NCBI RefSeq assembly: GCF_000243095.1
Contig: NZ_AHJE01000007.1
Coordinates: 1-64,000 of the forward strand
DNA: 64,000 nt
From: Cupriavidus basilensis OR16
Lineage (GTDB): Bacteria > Pseudomonadota > Gammaproteobacteria > Burkholderiales > Burkholderiaceae
Direction of reading: 5' to 3'
The notes under the pieces are model-generated. The model did not search any database, was not told the DNA's origin, and was given only the letters and a program-made list of their open reading frames with translations. Positions 38,869 to 47,836 of the stretch are shown one piece after another. A program made the position numbers and the translations under genes. Numbering within the stretch: the first letter of the stretch is position 1; each line of letters starts with the position of its first letter.

Positions 38869-39305
38869 GCCACGCGCTGCTGCTGGCCGCCCGACAGCTG
38901 GCCCGGGAACTTGGCCGCCTGGGCTTTCAGGCCCACCCGATCCAGGTACTTCAGGCCCTTGGCCATCGCCTCGTCCTTGGAACGGCCGAGCACCTTCATC
39001 TGGGCGATGGTCAGGTTCTCGGTGATCGACAGGTGGGGGAACAGCTCGAAGTTCTGGAACACCATGCCCACGCGCGAACGCAGCTTGGGCAGGTTGGTCT
39101 TGGGCGAGCCCACCGAGGTGCCGTCCACCGTGATGTCGCCCTTCTGGAAGGGCTCCAGCGCGTTGACGGTCTTGATCAGCGTCGACTTGCCCGAACCCGA
39201 CGGGCCGCACACCACCACGACTTCGCCCTTGGCGACCTTGGTGGTGCAATCGGTCAGCACCTGGAAGGCGCCATACCACTTGGAGACGTTGTTGATTTCA
39301 ATCAT
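38869..39305 (-). pseudogene. gltL: gltL, glutamate/aspartate ABC transporter ATPase, truncated
   Basis: ATPase of the GltIJKL importer. From ATG 39305 ([20 protein letters not shown]) it has Walker [15 protein letters not shown], the Q-loop in GMVFQNFELFPHLSITENL and the signature QLSGGQQQRVA, then the sequence changes at about 38869. The family's Walker B aspartate-glutamate, D-loop and H-loop, about 95 residues, are absent. The fragment abuts the 3' end of the convergent amidotransferase gene. As written the ATPase cannot hydrolyse ATP. It overlaps gltK by ATGA. Confidence 0.88.
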
Positions 39306-39985
39306 ACGGCCACCTTTTTCTGGTAACGCTTGACCAGCAGCGATGCGGAGAAACAGATAATGAAATACACCAGCCCGGCGAACAGCAGCATCTCCACGAT
39401 GCGGCCGTCACGCTCGCCGATGCCGTAGGCCTGGCCAAAGAAGTCCGCCAGCGCGCTCACGTAGACCAGCGACGTATCCTGGAACAGGATGATGCCTTGC
39501 GTGAGCAGCAGCGGCACCATGTTGCGGAAGGCCTGCGGCAGGATCACCAGCCGCATCGACTGCCCGTAGGTCATGCCCATGGCCTGCGCGGCAAACATCT
39601 GCCCGCGCGACACGCTCTGGATACCCGCGCGGATGATCTCGGAATAGTACGCCGCCTCGAACAAGGCAAAGGCGATCAGCGCCGAGGTCATGCGCAGGTC
39701 CGACGCCTGCGACAGGTTGAACGCCTTTTGCAGCAGCTGCGGGATGATCAGGAAGAACCACAGCAGCACCATCACCAGCGGGATCGACCGGAAGATGGTG
39801 ACGTAGCCCTGCGCGAACCAGTTCAGCGCCTTGACGGAGGACAGCCGCATCATCGCCAGGATAGTGCCCCAGACGATGCCGACCACCACCGCGGTGACGG
39901 TGATCTTGAGCGAGACCAGCATGCCCTCGCCCAGCACTTCCAGCGTGGTCGCGTTGATCGAGCTGAAATCGAATGAATATGCCAT
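39302..39985 (-). CDS. gltK: Glutamate/aspartate ABC transporter permease GltK
   Basis: Inner-membrane permease of the polar amino acid family. The 227-residue protein has five or so membrane segments and the EAA-loop [20 protein letters not shown] with [14 protein letters not shown]. It is translated after gltJ (11-bp gap) and overlaps the truncated gltL (ATGA). Confidence 0.93.
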   Translation of the reverse strand: MAYSFDFSSINATTLEVLGEGMLVSLKITVTAVVVGIVWGTILAMMRLSSVKALNWFAQGYVTIFRSIPLVMVLLWFFLIIPQLLQKAFNLSQASDLRMTSALIAFALFEAAYYSEIIRAGIQSVSRGQMFAAQAMGMTYGQSMRLVILPQAFRNMVPLLLTQGIILFQDTSLVYVSALADFFGQAYGIGERDGRIVEMLLFAGLVYFIICFSASLLVKRYQKKVAV

Positions 39986-39996
39986 GACGTGTCCCC

Positions 39997-40725
39997 TTAC
40001 TTGCCGCCGATGAAGCCGGGCACGCGGGTGCGTCCCTCAACCCAGCGCATGAGCAGCATGACCACGATATTGATCAACGCGTACATGATGGTCACCGCGA
40101 TGAAGGACTCATACGGGCGCGCCGTGTAGTCCACCAGTTGGCGCCCCTGCGCCGCCAGCTCCAGCAGGCCGATGGTCGACGCCACCGCGGAGTTCTTGAA
40201 GATGTTCAGGAACTCGGAGGTCAGCGGCGGCACGATGACGCGGAACGACATCGGCAGCAGCACGTAGCGGTAAGTCTGTGCGAGCGTGAAGCCCATCGCC
40301 AGGCCGGCGTTCCTCTGGCCGGGCGGCAGCGAGTTGATCCCCGAGCGCACCTGCTCGCAGACCCGGGCCGCGGTAAAGGTGCCCAGGCACAGCATGGCTG
40401 CCAGGAACTGCTGGGCGAACGGGTTCATCTGCTTGAACGACTCGCCACCGGGCAACAGCTCGGGCATGACGAAATACCAGATGAACAACTGCACCAGCAG
40501 CGGAATATTACGGAAGATCTCGACGTAAGTTGCGGCCAGGCCGGACAGCCACTTGTTGGGCACCGTGCGCAGCACGCCGAGCACGGAGCCGATAACGAGG
40601 GCGATGATCCACGACGAGAGCCCGAGTGCAAGGGTGACCTTCAGGCCGGAAATCATCCAGTCCAGGTAGGTCTCGTTCTGGGCCGCTTGTTCGAGGAATA
40701 CACCCCAATGCCAGCTGTAGTTCAT
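39997..40725 (-). CDS. gltJ: Glutamate/aspartate ABC transporter permease GltJ
   Basis: Second permease of the importer. The 242-residue protein has [20 protein letters not shown] and the loop [21 protein letters not shown] with [14 protein letters not shown]. The order gltI-gltJ-gltK-gltL is the E. coli order. A perfect hairpin separates it from gltI. Confidence 0.93.
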   Translation of the reverse strand: MNYSWHWGVFLEQAAQNETYLDWMISGLKVTLALGLSSWIIALVIGSVLGVLRTVPNKWLSGLAATYVEIFRNIPLLVQLFIWYFVMPELLPGGESFKQMNPFAQQFLAAMLCLGTFTAARVCEQVRSGINSLPPGQRNAGLAMGFTLAQTYRYVLLPMSFRVIVPPLTSEFLNIFKNSAVASTIGLLELAAQGRQLVDYTARPYESFIAVTIMYALINIVVMLLMRWVEGRTRVPGFIGGK

Positions 40726-40741
40726 GATGTGTCCTCAAAAA

Positions 40742-40768
40742 GAAACGGAAGGACATGCCTTCCGTTTC
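40742..40768. terminator. Intercistronic hairpin between gltI and gltJ
   Basis: GAAACGGAAGG (40742-40752), loop ACATG, CCTTCCGTTTC (40758-40768): an 11-bp perfect stem. No T tract follows on the minus strand, so it more likely stabilises the gltI message or attenuates than terminates fully. Confidence 0.6.
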
Positions 40769-40788
40769 ACACAACCGGAATCCCAGTA

Positions 40789-41688
40789 TCAGTCGAGTGC
40801 CTTGTCGTTCGGCGTCTTGAACAGTGCCTTCATGTCTTCCGACAGCGGGAAGTCCAGGTTCAGGCCCTTGGGCGGAACCGGCTGCTGGAACCACTTGGTG
40901 TACAGCGTGTTGATCGAGCCGTCCTTCATCATGCCGGTGATGACATGGTCGGACAGCTTCTTGAACGGTACATCATCCTTGCGGATCATGCAGCCGTACG
41001 ACTCACGCGATTGCGGCTTGCCAACCACGACCCAGTCGGCCGGGTTCTTGGCCTTGGCGCGTTCGCCGTACAACAGTGCGTCGTCCATCATGAAGGCGAC
41101 CGCGCGGCCCGATTCCAGCGTCAGGAACGACTGGCCGTGGTCCTTGGTGCTGATGATGTTCATGCCCAGCTTCTGGTCATCGTTCATCTTGCGCAGCAGG
41201 CGTTCCGAGGTGGTGCCGGCGGTGGTCACCACGTTCTTGCCCTTGAGGTCGGCCCAGTCCTTGATGCCGCCATCCTTCTTCACCATGATGCGGGTGCCGA
41301 TGATGAAGATGCTGGTGGTAAACGATGCCTGCTTCTGGCGCTCGAGGTTATTGGTGGTAGAACCGCACTCGATGTCGATGGTGCCGTTCTGCAGCAGGGT
41401 GATACGGTTCTGCGAGGTGATCGGAATTTCCTTGACCTGCAGGTTGGGCAGCTTCAGCTGGTCCTTGATGGCTTCCACGATCTTGACGTTGATGTCGTAG
41501 GAATAGCCGACCTGGCGCACACCGCCCAGGTTGTAGTTGAACGGAATCGACGACTCACGAACGCCAAGCGTAATCACACCGGTGTCTTTGATCTTCTGCA
41601 GCGTGCCCGTCAGTTGCTCGGCAGCTTGCGCGGTACCGCACAGCACGCCAGCCGCAATCATCAGGGAAGCCAACTTGGCAACATTCAT
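40789..41688 (-). CDS. gltI: Glutamate/aspartate ABC transporter periplasmic binding protein GltI
   Basis: Periplasmic receptor for glutamate and aspartate. From ATG 41688, with AAGGAGA upstream, it has 299 residues: signal peptide MNVAKLASLMIAAGVLCGTA with cleavage after AQA, then VITLGVRESSIPFNY, the ligand-binding CGSTTNNLERQKQASF block and a C-terminal LYTKWFQQPVPPKGLNL. It is the first gene of the transporter operon. An upstream in-frame extension is rejected. Confidence 0.95.
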   Translation of the reverse strand: MNVAKLASLMIAAGVLCGTAQAAEQLTGTLQKIKDTGVITLGVRESSIPFNYNLGGVRQVGYSYDINVKIVEAIKDQLKLPNLQVKEIPITSQNRITLLQNGTIDIECGSTTNNLERQKQASFTTSIFIIGTRIMVKKDGGIKDWADLKGKNVVTTAGTTSERLLRKMNDDQKLGMNIISTKDHGQSFLTLESGRAVAFMMDDALLYGERAKAKNPADWVVVGKPQSRESYGCMIRKDDVPFKKLSDHVITGMMKDGSINTLYTKWFQQPVPPKGLNLDFPLSEDMKALFKTPNDKALD

Positions 41689-42055
41689 AACATCTCCTTG
41701 ACCATGAAGAGAAAAGCGGGACTCTAACAAAAATCCACCCGCCGACGAAATAGTATTGCGCAGGCAGGCACTCAAGACAACGGGTTTTTCCCCTAACAAC
41801 GCCATTTCAGGCACGGTTTGCGGGGCAAACCGAGCTATGCCTCCAATCCCGCATGACCCTTGTTCCAACCCCTCGGGCCGGCCTTGCGGCCATGCCTGGC
41901 CAACAGGGGATGCCCCTCTGGCGCAGGGGAAAAGCGAGCGCATACGACAACGCGGCTGCCGGGAAGCCCGACAGCCGCGTCACCAATCCTGGATGCGCTT
42001 GTTGCGTCGCAGCATCACTATCGAGCGACGCCGCGGTGCCAAGCCGTGTCAGGTA
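41689..42055. other. 367-bp spacer between gltI and gdhA
   Basis: No gene is seen. An imperfect hairpin ACGCGGCTG...CAGCCGCGT (41950-41980) lies 75-105 bp past the gdhA stop and may terminate it. Upstream of gltI a weak TTGAGT/TATTTC pair (17-bp spacer, minus strand) near 41755-41777 is a possible promoter. Confidence 0.4.
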
Positions 42056-43363
42056 TCAGGGATAGAGACCGCGCATTTCGCGCGCCTGCAGAATCCGCGT
42101 GCATGCCACGATGAAGGCGGCCGTGCGCAAGGTAACCTTATTGTCCTGAGCGACCTGCCAGATCGCCCGGAATGCCTCTTGCATGATTCGTACCAGGCGC
42201 TGGTTGATTTCCTCTTCGGTCCAGAAGAAGCTCGAAAAGTCCTGTACCCACTCGAAATAGGAAACCGTCACGCCGCCAGCGTTGGCGATAACGTCGGGCG
42301 CCACCAGGATATTGCGCTCGCGCAGGATGTCGTCGGCCTCGGGCGTGGTCGGCCCGTTCGCACCTTCGATGACCATGCGTGCCTTGATGTGGGGCGCGTT
42401 CTGGGCGGTGATCTGGCCTTCCAGCGCGGCCGGGATCAGGATTTCGCAATCCACGTGCCAGAATTGCTCGGCGGAAATGGTCTCGCCCTGGAAGCCCTCG
42501 ATGGTGCCGCTGTGCGAGGCATATTCCATCATGGCGGGCACATCCAGGCCAGCCGGGTTGTACAGCGCGGTGCGATGGTCCTGCACCGCCACCACCTTGG
42601 CGCCAGCCTCGTGGAACAGCTTGGCGGCCACGGCACCGACGTTGCCAAAGCCCTGCACGGCCACCCGTGCGCCCCTGATCTCAAGGCCCAGGTTGCGCGC
42701 CGCTTCGGAACCGACCACGAACACGCCGCGGCCGGTGGCCTCGCGGCGGCCCAGCGATCCGCCCAGCGAGATCGGCTTGCCGGTCACCACGCCGGTGGCG
42801 GTGCTGCCGGAATTCATCGAGTAGGTGTCCATCATCCATGCCATCACCTGTTCATTGGTGTTGACGTCGGGCGCCGGGATGTCCTTGTTGGGTCCGATGA
42901 TGAAGTTGATTTCGCTGGTGTAGCGGCGCGTCACGCGCTCCAGCTCCGAGCGCGAGAGCGTGCGCGGATCGACGCGGATACCGCCCTTGGCGCCGCCGTA
43001 CGGCACGTTGACCGCGGCATTCTTGACCGACATCCAGGCCGACAGGGCCATCACTTCCGACAAGGTCACGTCCTGGTGAAAGCGCACGCCGCCCTTGCCC
43101 GGGCCGCGCGACATATTGTGCTGCACACGATAGCCTTCGAAGTGGGCAATGGTGCCGTTGTCCATCTCGATCGGCACGTCGACCACCAGCGCGCGCTTGG
43201 GGCGCTTGAGGGTCTCGACCCAGCGGGCCAGCGAGCCCAGGTACGGCGTGACACGATCGACCTGCTGCAGGTAGATGCCCCAGGGCCCGAGCGCGTCGGC
43301 GTTCAGGTAGGAAGGCAGGGTGTGGTTCTTGACGGCAGGATTGGACGGCGCTGCGGAAGACAT
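42056..43363 (-). CDS. gdhA: NAD(P)-dependent glutamate dehydrogenase
   Basis: Interconverts glutamate with 2-oxoglutarate and ammonia. From ATG 43363 it has 435 residues with the substrate-binding [13 protein letters not shown], the active-site lysine in [12 protein letters not shown], and the dinucleotide-binding [16 protein letters not shown]. The 435-residue size fits the small hexameric class. It lies downstream of a glutamate importer and is preceded by a perfect palindrome, so it likely works in glutamate catabolism under LysR control. Confidence 0.93.
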   Translation of the reverse strand: MSSAAPSNPAVKNHTLPSYLNADALGPWGIYLQQVDRVTPYLGSLARWVETLKRPKRALVVDVPIEMDNGTIAHFEGYRVQHNMSRGPGKGGVRFHQDVTLSEVMALSAWMSVKNAAVNVPYGGAKGGIRVDPRTLSRSELERVTRRYTSEINFIIGPNKDIPAPDVNTNEQVMAWMMDTYSMNSGSTATGVVTGKPISLGGSLGRREATGRGVFVVGSEAARNLGLEIRGARVAVQGFGNVGAVAAKLFHEAGAKVVAVQDHRTALYNPAGLDVPAMMEYASHSGTIEGFQGETISAEQFWHVDCEILIPAALEGQITAQNAPHIKARMVIEGANGPTTPEADDILRERNILVAPDVIANAGGVTVSYFEWVQDFSSFFWTEEEINQRLVRIMQEAFRAIWQVAQDNKVTLRTAAFIVACTRILQAREMRGLYP

Positions 43364-43440
43364 CGTTTGGTTCCGGTGTGAAGGGTGCCGCCAGCTTAGG
43401 GGAGGCAGCCCTGCCGAAGCCAATGCCGTTTGATTATCCC

Positions 43441-43461
43441 GTTATGCATGGTTTGCATAAC
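43441..43461. promoter_or_regulatory. Palindromic operator upstream of gdhA
   Basis: GTTATGCA (43441-43448), spacer TGGTT, TGCATAAC (43454-43461): perfect 8-bp arms containing a LysR-type T-N11-A core. It lies about 80 bp before the gdhA start and 70 bp from the end of the LysR gene. Confidence 0.6.
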
Positions 43462-43531
43462 CTTTGGCGAACGCCCGGTGCCGCCCCTCCCGGCTATGTG
43501 TCCGCGCTGCCGGCGCGCCAGCCGCGCGCCT

Positions 43532-44503
43532 TCAGGATTTCGGCAGTGCGGGCAAGGTCTGCGCTGCCAGCGACGACCACACGCGATCCACCAGCTGGCG
43601 TTTGTTGCGAACCTGCGCGCTGCGCCGCTCGCTGACGTGTTCGCCCGGCTTCTCCCGGTAAAGCCGGATTTCCATGTCGATCGACAGCGGCATGCCGCGT
43701 GCGCTCTCCGCACGCACCAGCCGGTGCTGGGCCAGTTCCTCGCGCACCGCGCTCTCCGGCAGGAAGGCCATGCCGTGCCCGGACAGCGCCATCACCTTGA
43801 GCGCCTCGGCCATATCGGTCTCATAGCATTTATCGAGCTTGAGCGCGTCGGTGGTCTCGGACAGCAGCATGTCGACCATGCGGCCAAGGAAGGCATTGGG
43901 CGTATAGCTAAGGAAGGGCACCGGCTTCTTGTCCGTGCCCGGCAGGCGGTACAGGGGCTTGCCGGCGGCGTCCGGCACGCTGTAGGGCGACAGCCGCTCG
44001 GTGCCCAGCACCATCATGTCGTAGTGCGCGGGATCGAGCTGGATCGCCTGGCGCGCATGGTGGTAGACCATCACCAGGTCGCAGCCGCCATCGACCAGCG
44101 CCAATACGGCGTCATGCACGTTGAGCGCGCGCAGCCGGCACGGCAGCGTGCCGATCTCGCGCTCCACCGCCTTGAGCCATTCGGGGAAGAACGTCAGCGA
44201 CAGCGTGTGGGGCACGGCGAATTCCAGCACCTGCGCATTGGCGGAACGCTGCCCCCGCATCAGCGCACGGGTCTCGCTGACCTGCGCCAGCATGGCCAGC
44301 GCCTGCTCATAGAACACCTTGCCCGCCGGCGTCAGGCTGGTGGGATAGCTGGAGCGGTCGATCAGCTCCGTGCCCACCCAGGATTCCAGCGACTGGATCC
44401 GGCGCGAGAACGCAGGCTGCGTCACGTGACGCTGCTCGGCCGAGCGCGAGAAGCTATGTGTCTCGGCCAGGCTGACGAAGTCTTCAAGCCACTTGATTTC
44501 CAT
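43532..44503 (-). CDS. LysR-family regulator, HypT (YjiE)-like
   Basis: 323 residues with an N-terminal winged helix (MEIKWLEDFVSLAETHSFSR through VTQPAFSRRIQSLE) and an effector domain. The segment LSYTPNAFLGRMVDMLL resembles the HypT family block that contains a conserved SY..N.Y.GR pattern, but this is a partial resemblance. HypT responds to hypochlorite in E. coli through methionines, which cannot be inferred here. It is transcribed toward gdhA and divergently from cdo, so it could control either. Confidence 0.85.
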   Translation of the reverse strand: MEIKWLEDFVSLAETHSFSRSAEQRHVTQPAFSRRIQSLESWVGTELIDRSSYPTSLTPAGKVFYEQALAMLAQVSETRALMRGQRSANAQVLEFAVPHTLSLTFFPEWLKAVEREIGTLPCRLRALNVHDAVLALVDGGCDLVMVYHHARQAIQLDPAHYDMMVLGTERLSPYSVPDAAGKPLYRLPGTDKKPVPFLSYTPNAFLGRMVDMLLSETTDALKLDKCYETDMAEALKVMALSGHGMAFLPESAVREELAQHRLVRAESARGMPLSIDMEIRLYREKPGEHVSERRSAQVRNKRQLVDRVWSSLAAQTLPALPKS

Positions 44504-44677
44504 GAGGCGGCATTATCCACCGGCTCACCGCGGCTCCGCCACCACCTGGAATAATATTCCTTCTTATTGATATTTATTGGAATCAGATTACACTTACAGT
44601 CAAACTTGCACGACAAAACGCACGTGGCTGCTAAGGGCAGGACGCTATGATGGTCGCAAACCAACAAGGAGCCCGTC

Positions 44678-45280
44678 ATGGCCACCCAGCAAGCCGCCGT
44701 TACCGATATTGCCAGTCACGCGCGTAGCGCCAGCGTCCTTGGCACCCTCGAGGCGGCCGGCGGCCAGCCGGACCTGGATCTTTTCGGCCCGCTGTCCCAC
44801 GGCATGTCCTCCGCCTTTGCCGCCGGCGCGCGCATGGTGGCGCAAGGCATCGAAGCCAGCCTGCCGGATGCCGCGACGCTGCTGGCGCTGTTGCCGGAAT
44901 CGCTGCGCGAAGGCTCCGCGCAAGGCTATGTGCGCCACCTCGTCCACGCGGATCCGCTGGCGCGCTTCTCGGCCATGCTGATCGTGTGGCGTCCGGGGCA
45001 GCACAGCCCGGTGCACGGCCACCAGACCTGGTGCGCCTACCGGGTGCTGCGCGGCACGCTGCACGAGCGCCACTACCGCTGGGACGCGCAGGAACGGCTG
45101 GCGCACCCGTGTGGCGAGGTCACGCGCACGGTGGGCAATACCTTCAGCGTGCCGGCCGGGCTGCGCCATATCCATGCGCTCGGCAACGACAGCGACGAAA
45201 TTGCCGTGTCGCTGCATATCTATGGGGTGGACCAGGAACACATCTGCAGCGGTGTGAACCTGCTGGTGGACGCGGCCTGA
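44678..45280 (+). CDS. Cysteine dioxygenase family protein
   Basis: Cupin iron enzyme that oxidises L-cysteine to cysteine sulfinate, or a related thiol. The 200-residue protein has the metal ligands H113 and H115 in SPVHGHQTWCAY and a third histidine in GLRHIHALGN (H164 or H166), with Y182 in SLHIYGVD equivalent to the catalytic tyrosine. AAGGAG stands nine bases before ATG 44678. It is divergent from the LysR gene and is followed directly by a decapitated Lrp gene. A mercaptopropionate dioxygenase role is possible. Confidence 0.85.
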   Translation: MATQQAAVTDIASHARSASVLGTLEAAGGQPDLDLFGPLSHGMSSAFAAGARMVAQGIEASLPDAATLLALLPESLREGSAQGYVRHLVHADPLARFSAMLIVWRPGQHSPVHGHQTWCAYRVLRGTLHERHYRWDAQERLAHPCGEVTRTVGNTFSVPAGLRHIHALGNDSDEIAVSLHIYGVDQEHICSGVNLLVDAA

Positions 45281-45282
45281 GT

Positions 45283-45714
45283 CCCGCTCTCCAGGAAGAC
45301 GCCACCGTGCCGGTGGCCGAACTGGGCGAGCGGGTGGGCCTCACCTCCACGCCGTGCTGGCGGCGCGTGCAGAAGCTCGAGGAAAGCGGCGTGATACGCA
45401 AGCGGGTGGCGCTGCTGGACCCCGCGCTGCTGAATGTCGGGGTAACGGTGTTCGTCTCGGTACGCACCAGCCAGCATAACGTCAAGTGGCTCAAGACCTT
45501 CCACGACCTGGTCGCATCGATTCCCGAGGTGACCGAGTTCTACCGGATGGCGGGGGATACCGATTACTTGCTGCGCGTGGTGGTGCCGGATATCGCGGCC
45601 TATGACCGCGTCTACAAGAAGCTGATTCAGGGGGCCGAACTGGCCGATGTTAGTTCTAGTTTTGCTATGGAGCAGATCAAGTACACGACGGCTTTGCCTT
45701 TGGATTATGCGTGA
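45283..45714 (+). pseudogene. Lrp/AsnC-family regulator lacking its start codon
   Basis: Reading LQEDATVPVAELGERVGLTS and TPCWRRVQKLEESGVIRKRV through to a stop at 45714 gives an Lrp/AsnC regulator with most of the helix-turn-helix and the full RAM effector domain (DTDYLLRVVVPDIAAYDRVY). The first 10-13 residues, which hold the start codon and first helix (usually MD..D..IL..L), are missing. The recognisable part begins right after the cdo stop codon at 45280. GTG 45307 could initiate but would omit helix 1. A deletion joining cdo to lrp is the simplest explanation. Confidence 0.8.
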
Positions 45715-45740
45715 TTGATTGATGGTGGGATTCGTTTTGG

Positions 45741-46143
45741 CGGCGATGGCGTCTTGTACCCAAGAGCGTATGACATCCCCCGTGCTGGGGTGGTCGCTTG
45801 TTTCTGCCACGGTGCCCACCACGAAACCGGGGACGTTAGAGCAAGGTGCCGCTCGCGCCGGTACGGCAGGGCCTCAAATGGCCGGGCGCCCGCCGCCAGA
45901 GACAAAACCACGAAACCACCGATGCGGGCAGGATCGTGGCGCTCGGCACCGCGAACGGCAGATGGCCGAACGCTCACCGAGCAAAGCGATCAGGGGCACC
46001 ACCACGTGACCATCGGGTCATGCAGTGGCGATGCCCTATGAGCCGGTAAGACACGCCAGCCAACACTCAGGACCGCACGACGCAACCACCGAGGCCCCCG
46101 CAGGGGGATGTCGTACGCTCTTGGGTGCAAGACGCCATCGCCG
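45741..46143. mobile_element. 403-bp element with 41-bp terminal inverted repeats (MITE-like)
   Basis: The left end 45741-45781 (CGGCGATGGCGTCTTG then CCCAAGAGCGTATGACATCCCCC, with one variable base between) and the right end 46103-46143 are inverted copies with two mismatches in 41 bp. Each end is followed inside by a small GC hairpin. The 320-bp interior shows no credible transposase; the frames within are short. It stands 26 bp after the lrp stop. No clear target-site duplication was found. A non-autonomous transposable element is likely. Confidence 0.7.
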
Positions 46144-46184
46144 ATCAAACAAACAGCGAAAGAAGCAAGCCCCCCGTCCCCCCT

Positions 46185-46970
46185 TCACCCCCGATCCGCC
46201 CACCCAGTCATCCGCCTCTCCACAACAGCAAAAAACTCATACATCACCATCGCCATCACCGCAATCACCACCAGCCCGGCAAACGCCAACGGCATCTTCA
46301 TCGCCGAACCGGCAGACACCAGCAGATAGCCGATGCCTTCGTTGGCGGCACTCATCTCCGACACGGTAGTGCCAACGAATGCCAGCGTGATCGCCACCTT
46401 CAGCGAGGCGAAGAAATAAGGCATCGACCGCGGCAGCCCGACCTTGAGCAGCACGTCGGTGCGCTTTGCACCAAGTACGCGCAGCACATCCTCCAGTTCC
46501 GGCTCCAAGGTGGCCAGCCCGGTAGCGATATTGACCATGATCGGAAAGAACGAGATCAGGAAGGCGGTCAGGATCGCCGGGCCGGCGCCGAGCCCGAACC
46601 ACACCACCAGGATCGGCACGAACGCCGCCTTAGGCAACGCATTGAACGCCGTCATCAGCGGATAGCCGGCCGCGTAGGCCAGCCTGGACGAGCCCATCAG
46701 CAAACCCAGCACCACGCCCACGATGATGGCGAGGCCAAAGCCCACCATGGTGGTCCAGAAGGTTCGCCAGGCATGGCCGGCGATCACGTCCCAGTACTCG
46801 AACAGCGACGTGACGATCGCGCTGGGGCTTGGCAGGATGAAGTCCGACACATTGAACGCCAGGCACGCACCCTGCCATAGCAGCAGGAAGGTACCCAGCA
46901 ACAGCCACGGTGCCACGCGCTGCACGCGGCGTTGCTGGGCCGCGTTCGGCGAGGATGAAAAAGTGCTCAT
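46185..46970 (-). CDS. ABC transporter permease, SsuC/TauC/ThiX type
   Basis: 261-residue inner-membrane permease from ATG 46970. It has about six membrane segments and the cytoplasmic coupling loop LEDVLRVLGAKRTDVLLKVG, plus PSPSAIVTSLFEYWDVIAG near the start. It is the third gene of a binding protein, ATPase, permease set (49 kb to 46 kb) on the minus strand. Substrate is not shown; sulfonate, nitrate, aromatic or pyrimidine precursors are possible. Confidence 0.9.
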   Translation of the reverse strand: MSTFSSSPNAAQQRRVQRVAPWLLLGTFLLLWQGACLAFNVSDFILPSPSAIVTSLFEYWDVIAGHAWRTFWTTMVGFGLAIIVGVVLGLLMGSSRLAYAAGYPLMTAFNALPKAAFVPILVVWFGLGAGPAILTAFLISFFPIMVNIATGLATLEPELEDVLRVLGAKRTDVLLKVGLPRSMPYFFASLKVAITLAFVGTTVSEMSAANEGIGYLLVSAGSAMKMPLAFAGLVVIAVMAMVMYEFFAVVERRMTGWADRG

Positions 46971-46972
46971 GG

Positions 46973-47836
46973 TCAATGCTGCCGTACGTGGCCGATCTTC
47001 TCGCGCAACGCGTGCACGAGATCGGCAAAGGGTTCGGTATAGGTCAGGTCGAGGTCGCGCGGACGCGGCAGATCGATCTCCTTGCGGGCGAGGATGCGCC
47101 CCGGGCGCTGGCTCATCACGTAGACCGTGTCGGCGAGGAACACGGCCTCGCGCAGGTCGTGGGTAACCAGGATCACGTTGAAGCGCTGTGCCTGCCACAG
47201 ATCGCGCAGCACGCACCACAGTTCCTCGCGCGTGAAGGCATCGAGCGCGCCGAATGGCTCGTCGAGCAGCAGCATGCGCGGCTCGTGGATCAGCGCGCGG
47301 CAGATCGAGGCGCGCTGCTGCATCCCGCCCGAGAGCTGCCAGGGGTACTTGTCCTCGTAGCCGGCCAGGCCCACGGTACGCAGCAGCTCGCGCGCCCGCG
47401 CCGTGTATTCCTCGCGTTTCTGGCGCAGCGTGGAGCGGTACGGCTCGACGATCTCCAGCGGCAGCATGACGTTTTGCAGCGTGGTGCGCCAGGGCAGCAG
47501 CGTCGGCGCCTGGAAGGCCATGCCCACCATCTTGAGCGGGCCGGTGACCTTTTCGCCAGCGATCTTGACCACGCCGCGCGTGGCCGGCTTGAGGCCGGTC
47601 GCCAGCTTCATGAAGGTGGACTTGCCGCAGCCGGACGGCCCGACAATGGCGATGAACTCGCCCGGCCCGACCTGCAGCGAGATGTCCTCGATGGCGAACT
47701 CGCCCTGGCGCGCCAGTTCGTCGTTATAGGCGAGCCAGACCCGGTTGAACTCGACGAAGGACTGCGCCGCCGGCTCGGCCGGCAGGTCCGGCGGGGCCAC
47801 GGCCGCTGTGCGCATGGAGATCGTGCCAGCAGTCAT
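46973..47836 (-). CDS. ABC transporter ATPase, SsuB/TauB type
   Basis: From ATG 47836, overlapping the stop of the binding-protein gene by ATGA, it has 287 residues. Visible motifs are Walker A VGPSGCGKSTFMKL, Q-loop GMAFQAPTLLPWRTTLQNV, signature QLSGGMQQRASICRAL, Walker B MLLLDEPFGALD and the H-loop VTHDLREAVFLAD. It energises the permease at 46185-46970. Confidence 0.93.
   Translation of the reverse strand: MTAGTISMRTAAVAPPDLPAEPAAQSFVEFNRVWLAYNDELARQGEFAIEDISLQVGPGEFIAIVGPSGCGKSTFMKLATGLKPATRGVVKIAGEKVTGPLKMVGMAFQAPTLLPWRTTLQNVMLPLEIVEPYRSTLRQKREEYTARARELLRTVGLAGYEDKYPWQLSGGMQQRASICRALIHEPRMLLLDEPFGALDAFTREELWCVLRDLWQAQRFNVILVTHDLREAVFLADTVYVMSQRPGRILARKEIDLPRPRDLDLTYTEPFADLVHALREKIGHVRQH

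Noticed and set aside
38088-39326. Real amidotransferase fusion protein
   Set aside because: The part after 38868 is the exact antisense of gltL, so the longer frame is chance read-through past a junction, not a domain fusion.
45741-46143. Small protein genes inside the repeat element
   Set aside because: The frames are short, arginine- and proline-rich and run through the inverted repeats themselves; they are likely by-products of the repeat.
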